Of a stretch of 64,000 bases of DNA, positions 1 through 10,033 are shown one piece after another. The stretch comes from Amyloporia xantha. Its lineage: Eukaryota; Basidiomycota; Agaricomycetes; Polyporales; Adustoporiaceae. Each line of letters begins with the position of its first letter. The first letter of the stretch is position 1. Where the stretch lies: NCBI GenBank assembly GCA_036971615.1, contig JAYKKR010000005.1, positions 1,798,001 to 1,862,000 on the forward strand. Direction: 5' to 3'. The notes beneath the pieces were generated by a model. That model did no database searches. It was not told the origin of the DNA and saw only the letters and a program-made list of their open reading frames with translations. Made by a program: the position numbers and the translations under genes.

Positions 1-573
1 TGTACCAATGTTGTGAACGTTCCATGGTTGACATGTTCTTTAGGACTGGTTGTTGTACAATCGAGTCGGCGCGACTTTGGCAAACAATGGAAATCCAGAG
101 GATGCTTTACAATACTATTACCGTGCCCTGGAATTGAATCCTGCATACATTCGGGCAAGGTGTGTTCGTTCGTTCTTATAAATGTCGCAGGATCTAACGA
201 TACGTTACATAGGTTCAATCTAGGTATCTCCTGTATAAATTTGAGGGTAAGCTCTGGTTTCTAGGGCTCGCGTTCGCTTGGCTGAATCTGTCACCAAAGC
301 GATACGAGGAAGCATCGCATCACATTCTCGATGCTCTCGTGCTGCAAGACGGCGATAGCGTTTACGAGCGGACTGGCAACGGAGATAAACGAGGCGTTAC
401 CTCGCATGCTCTCTGGGAAAGTTTGAAAACGTGCTGCTTGCATATGCAAAGGATTGACTTGGCTACCCTGTGTGACCGCGAGGATTTGGAAGGTGCGTAG
501 TGCTGACCTGTCCCCAATCATTGCACTGACATCCCATTTCCTCTCAGCCTTCCGTCTAAATTTTCTCATGTAA
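1..573 (+). CDS. PEX5: Peroxisomal targeting signal 1 receptor PEX5, C-terminal part (5' end outside window)
   Basis: PEX5 is the cytosolic shuttling receptor that binds C-terminal SKL-type signals through its TPR domain and delivers cargo to the peroxisomal membrane. The visible exons are 44-159, 213-246, 300-492 and 548-573, and their phases close exactly. The first reads DWLLYNRVGATLANNG, followed by a TPR helix pair (YYYRALELNPAYIRAR) and FNLGISCINLR, the conserved last TPR of this receptor. The final exons give CLHMQRIDLATLCDRE and end LEAFRLNFLM, the usual PEX5 tail. A GT at position 2 may open the intron that ends at 43. The N-terminal WxxxF/Y region and the first TPRs lie upstream of the window. 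Identification is from recalled family motifs and is strong. Confidence 0.9.
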
Positions 574-3425
574 ACAGACATGTAGTTATGCTACGTTGTC
601 CAGATGGCGATGGATGATTTAGTTTCATATCCCATTTCGCGCTCTTGAATGCTACTAGGAAGTACCGTATTGTATGGAAGTTACCGCAGAGCCGACTGCT
701 TTGTAGCTCTAGTCTGCGGCATATCCCTTGTGTGGTCTACTATCGATGATCGTCCTGGTCCCAATTGGTTTGGATGTTGTTCTCATTGCCTCGCGTTCCA
801 TCGTGTATAGTCATGCGGCAGACATGCGGCAGGCGCATGTCGTCGTTCGCGACGTAGCCGATTGGCTGCTTGGACAGGAAGCAACGCTGCTTATAACCAC
901 AAGCCTGTTTCTTTCGCGCTTCACGGTTATGGTCGGCAACAAATGAAAGCAAATGCGTGAGTGGGCTGATTAAAAAAATTGTCGTCAACGCATATTCCGA
1001 TATCTTCGTTAGGTCGAATTCTGTATTGACAACAGGTGGTGTGATGTATGACGCGAAGGCTCGTCGTCTCGCGGGGCCCCAGGTTTAGTGATTAGAAGTT
1101 GGAAATACTGCAATGAACACTAATTACATGACAGGAACGCGGCCCGTTGCTTGTGAGATATCGGGCGTCAACAAGCTTCGTGAGGTAGAACCGTGCCTGA
1201 CGGAAGGGTAGCATCCTTCCTATCGGAGGTGGGAACCGCCCGTACTCGCTTCGTTTACCATGATAAAGTTTAAGTATGTTAGTGGCAAAAGCCTACTAAT
1301 ATAAGGGGTATTTGGTTTTTTAGCTCACCTGGAGACAAGCTTCCTGGATGACGAATCCGCGGTGTAAGTACTAGGACGACAGGGCTTGGGAAAGTTCTCA
1401 GGATATCGAACGTTGCGTCCTCCAGGAACACTTATCGCATTGGAAATTAGGATGGATTGCGCACACGTATGCCTTTCTAGAATCTAGGTACTGGATTGTT
1501 GGATTGACGAAGCCTGGGTGCATCGATTCCACGGATTTATAGTTAACAGTGACGGATCTCATCAATGTCAAACGCCTTTCTATCAGACCTGATATTGAGC
1601 CGATACAGTCCTCGGAGGCGAATACGCACAGTGAGCTAGCGATCAGTCTGAGAGCCAGATTCCACTGGCAGAGAGGACTTGAAGAGGGTTCTGGGGCTGT
1701 ACGTGTTGTTCCGTCACGGTTCTACTACAGCTTCCTAATTTGGACCACTACGTTTGTTGACGAGTTGGTAGCGCTGGTCCTTGGAATCGGGGGAGTACTT
1801 ACGTTTATGATGTCGACGATGTTCGAACGGTCTTTCACTTCTACACACAATGTGTCAGGCGACGTTTCCATCGACACAGTTATTATCAAGTATTAGTCGA
1901 ATATTTCTCGCTATACTGGGGACTATATGGGGTTGATGCGGGCCAGCCACCAGGCACGGCCTTAGTCTGGCGCGGCTGTTCAATAGGTTCGCGCCTGATG
2001 TCGATTGGCGTGCCACTTCATTTTCAAGTTATTATTCCTAATCTGACGCAACCGATGACTACAACACTATCCGATATTTTGCGTCCCACAACGGCGCCCT
2101 GAAATAAAGACGATGTACGTGTCAATCCCCCTCTCATATTCGAATCTAATGAGCCGTCCTCGAGATAGCTGTCATGCCGAACAGTTTTAATGGGCCTCTC
2201 ACAAATACATATCAATGCACCCACCGATGGTTATAAGCGACCCGAATGTACTGTACGGCGCGCTGCGCACTTGGAGCACTGCCGTCGGATCGACAACCTA
2301 CTAGCGGCCTGGTAACCTCCGGCTGTCAGTAGCTGCGCAGTTACGCGTAGCATTAATCGAGAGGTTCGTAGCGTTTGAGACGCTGATCAGAGCGTCTGGC
2401 TTGAATCGACCCGCTCCCGCATTGTTTTTGCTCGATCTGCGGATGTCGGTTGGGCGGGAGACTGTAGGATTGCTCTATTTACAGGAGCTCTGTTCTGATG
2501 CATCTGGCGAAAATCCATTAGGAGAGGAGCAGAGAATATGAATCCACCTCATCAAATGTTTTGATTTGAAGGTCGGTCTTCTCTCTTGACCGGTCGGGAA
2601 ATCGGGAACTTTTATACGTACCATCTTACTTACTTGTCTTAGCCAAGATGAGAAGATGATCAAGCATACATATTCGCGGGCGCGATAATCTGGTAGGCTG
2701 CTGCCAGTGCGTTGTCCTGCGGCGGCGGCATCAAAGCGCACCTAGACTAACCTGAGGGTGCCGATGCAACCTCCGATCGGAGGCGGTGCTCATTATTCTC
2801 CGATATATATTGTGTCAAATTTTATGGCACAACCAATCGAGGCTCTTGCTCTCTTCATAATGGACGGCGATCAGGTGTTCCGCCGGATGGCATATCATTT
2901 CAAGACAAAGTGCTGTACATCTCCTCCAGGCCACTCTGAACATTTTGTAATTCCGCACAAATGCCCAATACGCAGCCTGTGTCTCAGTCATGAAATGTAT
3001 TCCGTACAGTGACTGCTCGAATGTCAAACCTTAGCCCTCGGGGATCGGTCATAGACTGGTGGCTTACTGCAGGCGACTGCGCATTGCAGATCATCAAGTT
3101 CCGCGCTTCTCGGACCGACAGTCGTGATCATGCTGTGCCATCCCCGGCGCTACATTGATTGCCGCTAGGGCACGAGAGCGATGAGTGGTTCCCACCGTCC
3201 CGCCCGCGTGAGCAGCATGCTCGATCAACAGTCGTCAGGCTCTCAAGCAGGTCCTCGAGGATCCGGAAAGGAGCATACTGCGATAAGTCGATAACGTGTG
3301 TGTGTGGACACGGAGATGCATGGTATGTACTGGGGGAACGCGCCCGGGGCTCTGCTTACGAGGTATCATACACGGAAGTAGCAAGAAGGAAACGCTACGA
3401 TGTCAGGAGTCTCGCCCCAGAAGTG
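574..3425. other. 2.85 kb stretch without recognisable genes
   Basis: Between the PEX5 stop and the zinc-finger gene I see only short open frames in several phases. None continues across plausible splice sites or resembles a family I know. The longest, 1549-1896 (+), begins with ATG and has a hydrophobic second half, but no supporting context. No tRNA, long inverted repeat or tandem array is visible. It may be regulatory DNA, a decayed gene or a transposon relic. Confidence 0.5.
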
Positions 3426-4644
3426 TCATGGGGTGCGGCACCCACTTCTGGCGGTAGAGTTACTTGCGGTTTCCCAGTTTTCATCGGGACTCAATGGCGA
3501 CGTCGAGGCAGATGGATCGGCGGTGTGGCGACAGTCCGCACCGTTTTCCGAGCGTACTGCAATGTCTATTGAGCGGGGGGTTGCAAACGAAAAAGGAATG
3601 ATTACATACAGTGTCTCTGTTAATCGATATCAGTATAAACGCCTTCAACCGCTCGAAGCAGGGGCACTTACATTAAGGGCATCTAGACGACTGAATGTCT
3701 TGCCGCAGCCCTGACAGACATTTGATTGCGACTTGGACGTGTGCAGCGCTTGATGTCGTCTGCAGATGTGAGAGCCTCGAAGTCAGTATACGGCAGGTGC
3801 CAACGATGCGTCGTGGAAGAGACTGCGCACTTGCAATCGTGCTGCCGGGCAAATCCCTTGTTGCATCCTGGCCAGTCACACATGAAGGGCCGTTCAGCGG
3901 TATGAGATCGCAAGTGACCTACGGAGCCATTATCAGCGCTGCGAATTACGGTCTGTAAGTGGGTGACTCACCTCTGAGGTTGAATCTGCGGGTGAAGGTG
4001 CTGCCACAACCGGGCACTGGGCAGACGAAATGTGCTTCATTGCGTCGGCGGCTAGCACTGGCAGCCTGTGTTGCACTCGTCGTTACTTGCTGCTTCTCTA
4101 CCTGCATGATAGGGGGCAGGCGTGGCAGAGCGGTCGAGTGTGAGCTCCCTCCCATTCCCCCATGCGAAGACAAGGGGGGCAGCGAGGGCAGCGTATGGCC
4201 CTGAGCAAAGGGCATGGACATTGCGGATGTTGGTGAGCGTTGGGCATCGGGTGATATTCTGTGGGCGTCTAAGCCAGACGGCGATATGATTGCGGGCAAG
4301 GAAGGGAGTCTCAACGCAGTGCGTAGCGGAGCCGCAGGGGTCGTGCGGGTCACTGACCATGATTCTGCGCGGGTCTGTTGTGGTGGGGAAGCGGATGGGT
4401 GGCGCGTAAGATTCAGTCGGCTTGTGGACGCGTGAGTTCGGCTAGGTGGCGCGTAGCACGAGTCGTCGTGCTGGGCCTTATATGAACGATCGGCGAGATC
4501 GTTGGTCGGGGAGTAGGTGCCTGGAGACATTCCTGCCGATGCCGTGCAATAGCTGGGGGACAAAGAGTGATAGGATTCGAAGGCACGCTCAGGATAAGTG
4601 GATAGACCATAAGAAGTACACGTTCTCGAGGCGTCCACTTCCAT
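3426..4644 (-). CDS. C2H2 zinc-finger transcription factor (three fingers near the C-terminus)
   Basis: Predicted nuclear DNA-binding regulator of about 328 aa. Exons on the minus strand are 4644-3972, 3918-3831, 3759-3672, a 7-nt micro-exon 3616-3610, and 3556-3426; all phases close. The first 200 residues are Ser/Pro/Thr-rich and low in complexity. Finger 1 starts FVCPVPGCGSTFTRRFNLRG and finishes HLRSH in the next exon. Finger 2 is FMCDWPGCNKGFARQHDCKR ending HQALH. Finger 3 is VCQGCGKTFSRLDALN plus RHLRSENGADC, where the micro-exon supplies RH and part of L. The tail is acidic and Ser-rich (SASTSPLSPDENWE). The finger spacing resembles fungal Msn/Azf-type regulators, but the target is unknown. 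The start is the first ATG of the long exon; an upstream exon cannot be excluded. Confidence 0.8.
3610..3616 (-). other. 7-nt micro-exon of the zinc-finger gene
   Basis: The minus-strand bases AGACACT lie between an acceptor (AACAG) and a donor (GTATGT). They are flanked by introns of 55 nt (3671-3617) and 53 nt (3609-3557). Including them restores Arg-His and, with TA of the next exon, Leu, completing the second zinc-ligand His of finger 3. No other acceptor/donor pairing that I tried keeps the frame. Confidence 0.75.
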
Positions 4645-5311
4645 GTCTGACCGTGACTGACAGGCGCTTGCAGATAACCCGTTTCTGATATTCGATCCTT
4701 ATAGACTGGCGTTTGGACGGTGTCAGTAGACCGGGGCTGGCACACCAAGTGACAGCAGCGTGCAAGTGACCCACAGGGAGGCGCAAGGTCGTGTTCCGCA
4801 GAGGATATCGCCGGAGCAGCGTGTAGGGTAGGAAGACTGCCAGAAGACTGCTTTCCTCTTATACCCTGCCCGGGCCCCTCCTGGGAAGCGTAGGCGAGAA
4901 GAGGCGTACCATCTGAGATGGGGGTGTCTGTGATGCGAGCGTACTGCCACTGGGCCGGACGGGATAGATCAGCGCCAGGCGGATAACTGAGTGCTCGTGC
5001 ATCTCAATTCACAGCTCCGAGTCGACCGTTGTCTTGTTTCTGTCTGAATTCCACAGGCGGGCGCCAATCTCACCCCCCGTATCTGGTTCCAAAAGTCTGA
5101 TCCCAATTTACTCCCGGTCAATATCAGCCCAATTTTACGTAAGCCCCCTACCGCATCCACTGGCCGAGGCGAGTCCACACACCCAGCTACCCCTGAACCT
5201 TGCACTGGCTCCCATGAGGACCGCGAACGGCATCGTTCGTTCCATCATCGGCACAACAGTCCTGGGGCCGCACATCAGCCCGTTCTCCGCCCTAGAAGAA
5301 TAATAGCTCCA
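4645..5311. other. Intergenic region upstream of the zinc-finger gene
   Basis: Presumed promoter side of the minus-strand zinc-finger gene, up to the target-site duplication of the miniature element. Short frames on both strands have no recognisable content, and no convincing regulatory motif was found. Confidence 0.4.
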
Positions 5312-5319
5312 GCCACACT
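5312..5319 (+). repeat. Target-site duplication, left copy
   Basis: GCCACACT, repeated at 5829-5836 on the other side of the miniature element. The perfect 8-bp duplication supports hAT-type insertion. Confidence 0.85.
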
Positions 5320-5828
5320 TAGTGCTGCCGTGAGGTGAGGTGAAGGTCACCTCGAGGTAACTCCGACGTTCACCTCATTTACCTCGAGGTGGCTGAAATT
5401 TACCTTGAGGTACCTTGAGGTGACCGGCTAAAGCCGATCAGAGTCACTCTCTCCTGATCAGGATGTGGTGGCTGCACGACCAACTGCAATAGAAAACTGT
5501 TCAGAGTGGCTGTAGGTAGCTTATTCATGGATTACTTGCTTCAGAACATATACAAAATGCAGTTGATATTTAATATGCATTTAAAAACAAATTTTAGGGA
5601 TAGGACATGCCACTGTTCACTTGAGGTACTGAATTCGCCAGAGCTCACGGGTAGGCGCGCTCGTGACGACGAGATAACGTGACCATTTACCTAGGGTGCT
5701 CGGCCATCAATTACCTCGAGGTACCTCAAGGAAAAACCACCTCAAGGTACCTTGAGGTGGCAAGCCGAGATTCCGAACCACCTCAAGCCACCTTGAGCCT
5801 CAAGGTACCTCACCTCACGGCAGCACTA
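5320..5828. mobile_element. hAT-like miniature inverted-repeat element (non-autonomous)
   Basis: The 509-bp element has terminal inverted repeats TAGTGCTGCCGTGAGGTGAGG at 5320 and the complementary ...CACGGCAGCACTA ending at 5828. It is flanked by the 8-bp direct repeat GCCACACT at 5312-5319 and 5829-5836. An 8-bp duplication and TAGNG-type termini are hallmarks of hAT elements. Both ends carry many copies of a subterminal motif in both orientations (ACCTCGAGGTA, ACCTTGAGGT; about 5329-5425 and 5705-5828). Such motifs are typical transposase binding arrays in hAT-derived elements. The AT-richer core (about 5430-5700) has no transposase frame, so mobilisation would need a transposase in trans. 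Confidence 0.88.
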
Positions 5829-5836
5829 GCCACACT
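5829..5836 (+). repeat. Target-site duplication, right copy
   Basis: GCCACACT, matching 5312-5319 and directly abutting the right terminal inverted repeat. Confidence 0.85.
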
Positions 5837-6356
5837 TGCCTATCAGTGAATTCACTCCTCACGAGTCACCAGTAAGGCGCAATTGTCGATATTAGCTCGC
5901 ATCGATGCGGTTCTTGTCTTCGGCTTCGGCGAAACGCGACCGCTCGGATGGTGTGGACAGCGACTGGTTCGACTAACATCGGCCAGTCGCCAAGCGTTTA
6001 TCCGCAGCAATGGCTGTGCACTTACCCCATATTCTGTTATTTCGCAAGTAAGGTGTGACATGGTTCAGCAGCAGCTTGCCATTTGGATTGGGCTGCCCCC
6101 GACACTCCCGGATTCTTCGAGCATCGGTCACACGTGGAATTCATACGGCCTAGGCCCTAAATAATGTCTTTAGGTACAACGATTGCACAAGGTATAGCCC
6201 TCCGGGCCCGTTACGATCAAGAAACGCAATTGCGAACAATTAGCACAGACTGCTGATGATCACATAATTATATTAGTGTCCCGATTTTAACATGTCCAGA
6301 TCCTCCAGAATACAACATCACTAACGATACAGCAAGAAAAATAACAAATGACTGCT
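5837..6356. other. Intergenic region downstream of the lipase-like gene
   Basis: Lies between the miniature element and the 3' end of the minus-strand hydrolase gene. It probably holds that gene's 3' untranslated region; the part near 6240-6350 is AT-rich. No gene is recognised. Confidence 0.4.
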
Positions 6357-9300
6357 CTACTTGGCCGAGTCTGTCGATATCAGATGAGAGTCGAGCAACC
6401 GACGCCTCCTCATCAACTCTGACTCCGAAATGGTTTGGCCCGCTTTTGCAGGTGTCCCACTCCTATTGAGCAGACCAGGGGACGACTCTCGACGCTTCGA
6501 TTTCTGGCCGTTAGGCACAATCGGCGCTGATTGTGGAAGCATATCAAGCAATATATCGAAGCGCTGGGAATTGGTAGACTCTGCGGCCGCCACTGTTGAC
6601 TCCGTACTATCGGTTCGCTCGAGCGACATGTTCCGCGGACGCTTAGAGGCACCACTCATCAGCGATGGGGGCAGCTGATCCTTGTGAGGTTGCGGTGGCC
6701 TGGTGCCTGAGTCGTCAGAAGACAGAGGTGGCGATGCCCGCTTCTTGGGTAAAAATGTGAGGAGATCATCTGTCTCGGTCTCCTGTTCAGTTTCAGAAGT
6801 GACCGATGTGGAACCGTCCTCGTTCTGGGACGGAGGGGCGGCCTTGGCTGCATGTCTCGATGGTGACGTGCGTTTTGCGCCAAACGCCCCGCTGGCACTA
6901 CCGGCCACTTCGCGTCTCGACGAAGCGCCCATATTTTTCCTTGCAAACGCCTCATCTATCCAGTCCGCCAAATCGTTGATCGCGGTGCGTGCCTCCTGCA
7001 TGAGCATCGGCATCTGCAGATACCCGTGGCTCCACTCCGAAAATATCTGCATCGTCGCCCAATCTTCGTCGTCCTGCGTCGCCAACAAATCACGTTCCCG
7101 GCGGAGCGCCCGCAGCGCCTCGTCGTGGCTGCCCCCCTTTCTGCCTATCTTGAACGGCTCGACAGGTTTGGTGCTCCGCCCTGAGAGGAACGCGTCGAGC
7201 TCCTGCCTGCGCGCACGCTTCGCTTCGCGTATGCGGCCGGCGAAGATGACGGTGTCGTCCACGAACGGGTCCTTCTCGCCACACGACATGAGGATGGGCG
7301 GGAACTGCGCGAGGAGGTGGCTCGGCGCGAGTATTGGGGGAGATGTAGTAATCACTGCTGAACTCAGGGTTGCGATGGGGCCCGATGTACAGAATAGCCA
7401 TCGCGCGCATCTGTGGGAGTGATGCCATCAGCGTGTGCAGCCGCTACCGGCAGTAACGCCATTCCGAAACAGTGAGTAAAGGCTTACCATGCTCGGGGAG
7501 ATGATGCGGTCCTGGAAGTAGCCCGTGCGGCTCGTCATTGTCAACCTCGTTCCCAGCGGCGAAGGGTTCCCGGCGAGTCCCTGAATCGGCGTGTCCTGCA
7601 CACCGAGGTTGAGACTGAGACTCTCGCCCGATCCCGACGGCGGCTCCGCCTCTTTCTGCGCCTGTTCGGGTCCGATAAAGACTTCGTCAACGTGCGGATG
7701 GAAGCGCACGCGCGCCTGGAGCGGCTTCTCCTCCTCGGGCGAATCGCCCATGTCTGCGTCGTCCTCCGCGTCCGCCAACTCACCTGTCTCGTCGGCGCCC
7801 GGCGCGGAGCGAGTCGCATGCATGTCCATGCGCGCTTCGGCCCGAGTTCCCCTCGCACGTCTGGTGGCGGCGAGCGCAGGAGCACGCGTGCGCGCGCTAG
7901 GCTTCTCCTCGCCTGGCGAGGTCAGGTTGCGGAGCGCGTCGCGCCAGCTACGGCGGCGGCGGATGGGCTTGTGGTCGCCGACCATGGAGAGCGGGCTGAT
8001 GTGCTTGTAGTGGTCCTTCTGCGCGGCGAGCCCGAGAATGTGCCCAGATGATTGCTCGGCATGCAGCACGCGTAGGTTCGCGGGCGTCATCCAGGAGGTG
8101 AAATTGAAGTCGAGCGTCGCATAGGTGAGCACGAGCGCGGTCGGGCGGGGGACAGGCAGTTGGGTCTCGAGAATTTTCAGCATGACGCAGGCGGCGATGT
8201 GCGCGCCGCTGGAAGGAGAGATCAGCGGGCGGTGAGTGGATATTTGGAGAAAGGACTGACGCAGAATCTCCTGTGAGGATGACGTTGAACTTGTTGCCGG
8301 ACATGCCGATGAGAAGCCCGGCAGACTCAACTAGGACGCGGTACGCGTCAAAGCACTCGTCGACGGCATACGGATACGGGTCTGACCGCCAGACGTCAGC
8401 CGAAATTCACCACCGACGCCAACGCGCACACTTACATTCAGGCGCTTTGCCGTAGTCGATGGAAAGCACGGGCTTTCCTGTGCGGACGGCCCAGCCACGC
8501 AGACGCTCCTCGTGGTGTTCTGGGGTCATGGAGATAAAGCCGCCGCCGGGGATGTCGAGGATCAGGTCTGTTGCGCGAGACAGGTGGTGTTCTGGAGGCG
8601 CGAAGAAGAGCCACACCGTCACCGGACGCCTGTACGTCGAGTCGTGTGGTCGGGGAAGGCAGACCTTACGCCGCATGGTGACTTTCGGAAAATAAGTGAA
8701 CGCACGCAGCTACGTCGGGATGAGAGGATGTGCACGGTGCTGGCTTAAGTGCGACGTACATAAGGATTGGTTGTCTTCTCCCAGGTCGTGCGGAGCATTT
8801 CGACTGTGGGGACAGCACGGAACTTACGAAGCTAGATCGAAGAGTGAGTATAGAGCCGCATGAATGAGGCACAATTTCGCATGCCTTTTCATCGCCCTCA
8901 TTAGCATATACTATGTAATATACCGAGAACAGAACGGAACATAGATCTTTCAGCCATTTCGGACGTATGGATGTTGCGGTAGCGAAGCCAGCGTCGAGGC
9001 CAGTGTTGATCCAAGTAGCACGGTAATATGATGGTGAATACTGTTTTACACCGTTAGCATAGCTCCAGCATACGCGACATTATAGAACTTACTAGACCTG
9101 CGAGAGGTTCGGGCGCTGGAGCAGAGAATATAATGAATAAATGGTACAAAGATTAGTTAGTTGGAAACTGACCTCCAAGACCAAGTATCTTGTCCAGATT
9201 CCGCACAGCGTATACTCCGGTTAAGGTACTGACAATAATTTGCCATGGCGTGAATCGTTCTATGAAGCGGCTACAGTCTAGCAGTGTTTTGTATCGAAAG

Positions 9301-9385
9301 ACGGTAACACGTACGGAGAGCCCTATTGGCACGTCTCAACCAGAGAAGACGCGGACCGCCTGGATTTCCCCGCAGGATCCTCCAT
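6357..9385 (-). CDS. Hormone-sensitive-lipase-family alpha/beta hydrolase with an apparent +1 frameshift
   Basis: Predicted esterase/steryl acetyl hydrolase-like enzyme acting on lipid esters. Exons are about 9385-9173 (start uncertain, probably itself split), 9115-9093 (23 nt), 9040-8885, 8831-8760, 8709-8436, 8381-8261, 8208-7488 and 7410-6357. The N-terminus has FTPWQIIVSTLTGVYAVRNL, a possible membrane anchor. The oxyanion-hole motif reads ILDIPGGGF, the nucleophile is in GDSAG (completed across an intron), the acid in GEKDPFVDD and the histidine in EWSHGYL. A long polar insertion follows SPLSMVGD, and a Ser/Arg-rich tail ends near 6357. Inside the last exon a run of five C (minus strand, 7340-7336) puts YYISP and ILAPSHLLAQFPP in different frames. 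One C fewer would give one continuous protein. Either the sequence has an indel error or the allele is broken before the catalytic Asp and His. Confidence 0.8.
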
Positions 9386-9852
9386 AGCCAAAAGATTACA
9401 ACGAGAAAGACCTAAGGTAAGGTTACATTGTCTAGTCAGTTGCCGCATGGCACTCAGAGGCTGCGGCTGCGACTAACTTGGGTCCTCTTCCAGGAGGGAC
9501 TGGGGCGGCCTAGGAGATGGTCAATCATTGCGAGATGGTGGTCGCAAAGAGAGCATGTCTAGCATGGTATGGACGGACATCCTAGCGTTTGCACGGTGGT
9601 CGGTGCGACGCATGTGATTATGGTTTGGACGGCCTCCACGGAGTGACTTGATGACCACTGATCGCCTGTTTTGGGATATAGAGATGCTGACCTAATCATC
9701 TGACTCCGGACCAACCGTGTCACGGCGTCAATAGGTGTCCAAGACCACGCGGACCTGCGAATAGAACCATCGAGGACGGGTGAATGAGCGTCGTCGACGC
9801 GAAGAGGCGTTTGTGCGACGTAGGGGGGTTAGACGCGAGGGAGGACGAGAGA

Positions 9853-9859
9853 CGATAAG
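9853..9859 (+). promoter_or_regulatory. Candidate GATA-factor site
   Basis: CGATAAG matches the HGATAR consensus of fungal nitrogen regulators (AreA/NIT2 type). It lies 175 bp before the start codon of the allantoin-degrading fusion gene. A second copy lies 46 bp downstream. Two copies near a nitrogen-catabolic gene is suggestive, but the motif is short. Confidence 0.4.
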
Positions 9860-9904
9860 TACAGTTCAAGCTCGGGCAAACCGTTGCACACGATCTAATC
9901 TCGA

Positions 9905-9910
9905 TTATCG
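9905..9910 (-). promoter_or_regulatory. Second candidate GATA-factor site
   Basis: TTATCG on the plus strand is CGATAA in reverse and fits HGATAR. It lies about 125 bp before the start codon of the allantoicase fusion, in opposite orientation to the first copy. Confidence 0.35.
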
Positions 9911-10033
9911 GCTTCCCCACGCGATCCCCACGTGGCCTGCGAGTCATCCCGTCCTTCATTCAAGCAAGCCAGTACTTTCAGCCTTTCCGACAGGACGGAG
10001 AGACAGAGACACACGCGGGAAAACGAGACAGTC

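Larger units (their letters stand above)
9386..10033. other. Divergent promoter region (lipase-like gene / allantoin gene)
   Basis: Roughly 650 bp between two divergently transcribed genes. Open frames here are short and show no coding character. It contains two GATA-type motifs, listed separately. Confidence 0.5.

Noticed and set aside
1549..1896. 115-codon plus-strand open frame starting with ATG, with a hydrophobic second half
   Set aside because: Isolated, no splice extension, no family resemblance, and the surrounding DNA lacks coding character.
3159..3572. 137-codon plus-strand frame starting without ATG
   Set aside because: Composition is irregular and it overlaps, in antisense, the micro-exon and last exon of the zinc-finger gene.
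6703..7422. 239-codon plus-strand frame opposite the lipase-like gene
   Set aside because: Antisense shadow of the GC-rich coding exon that encodes the catalytic Asp and His.
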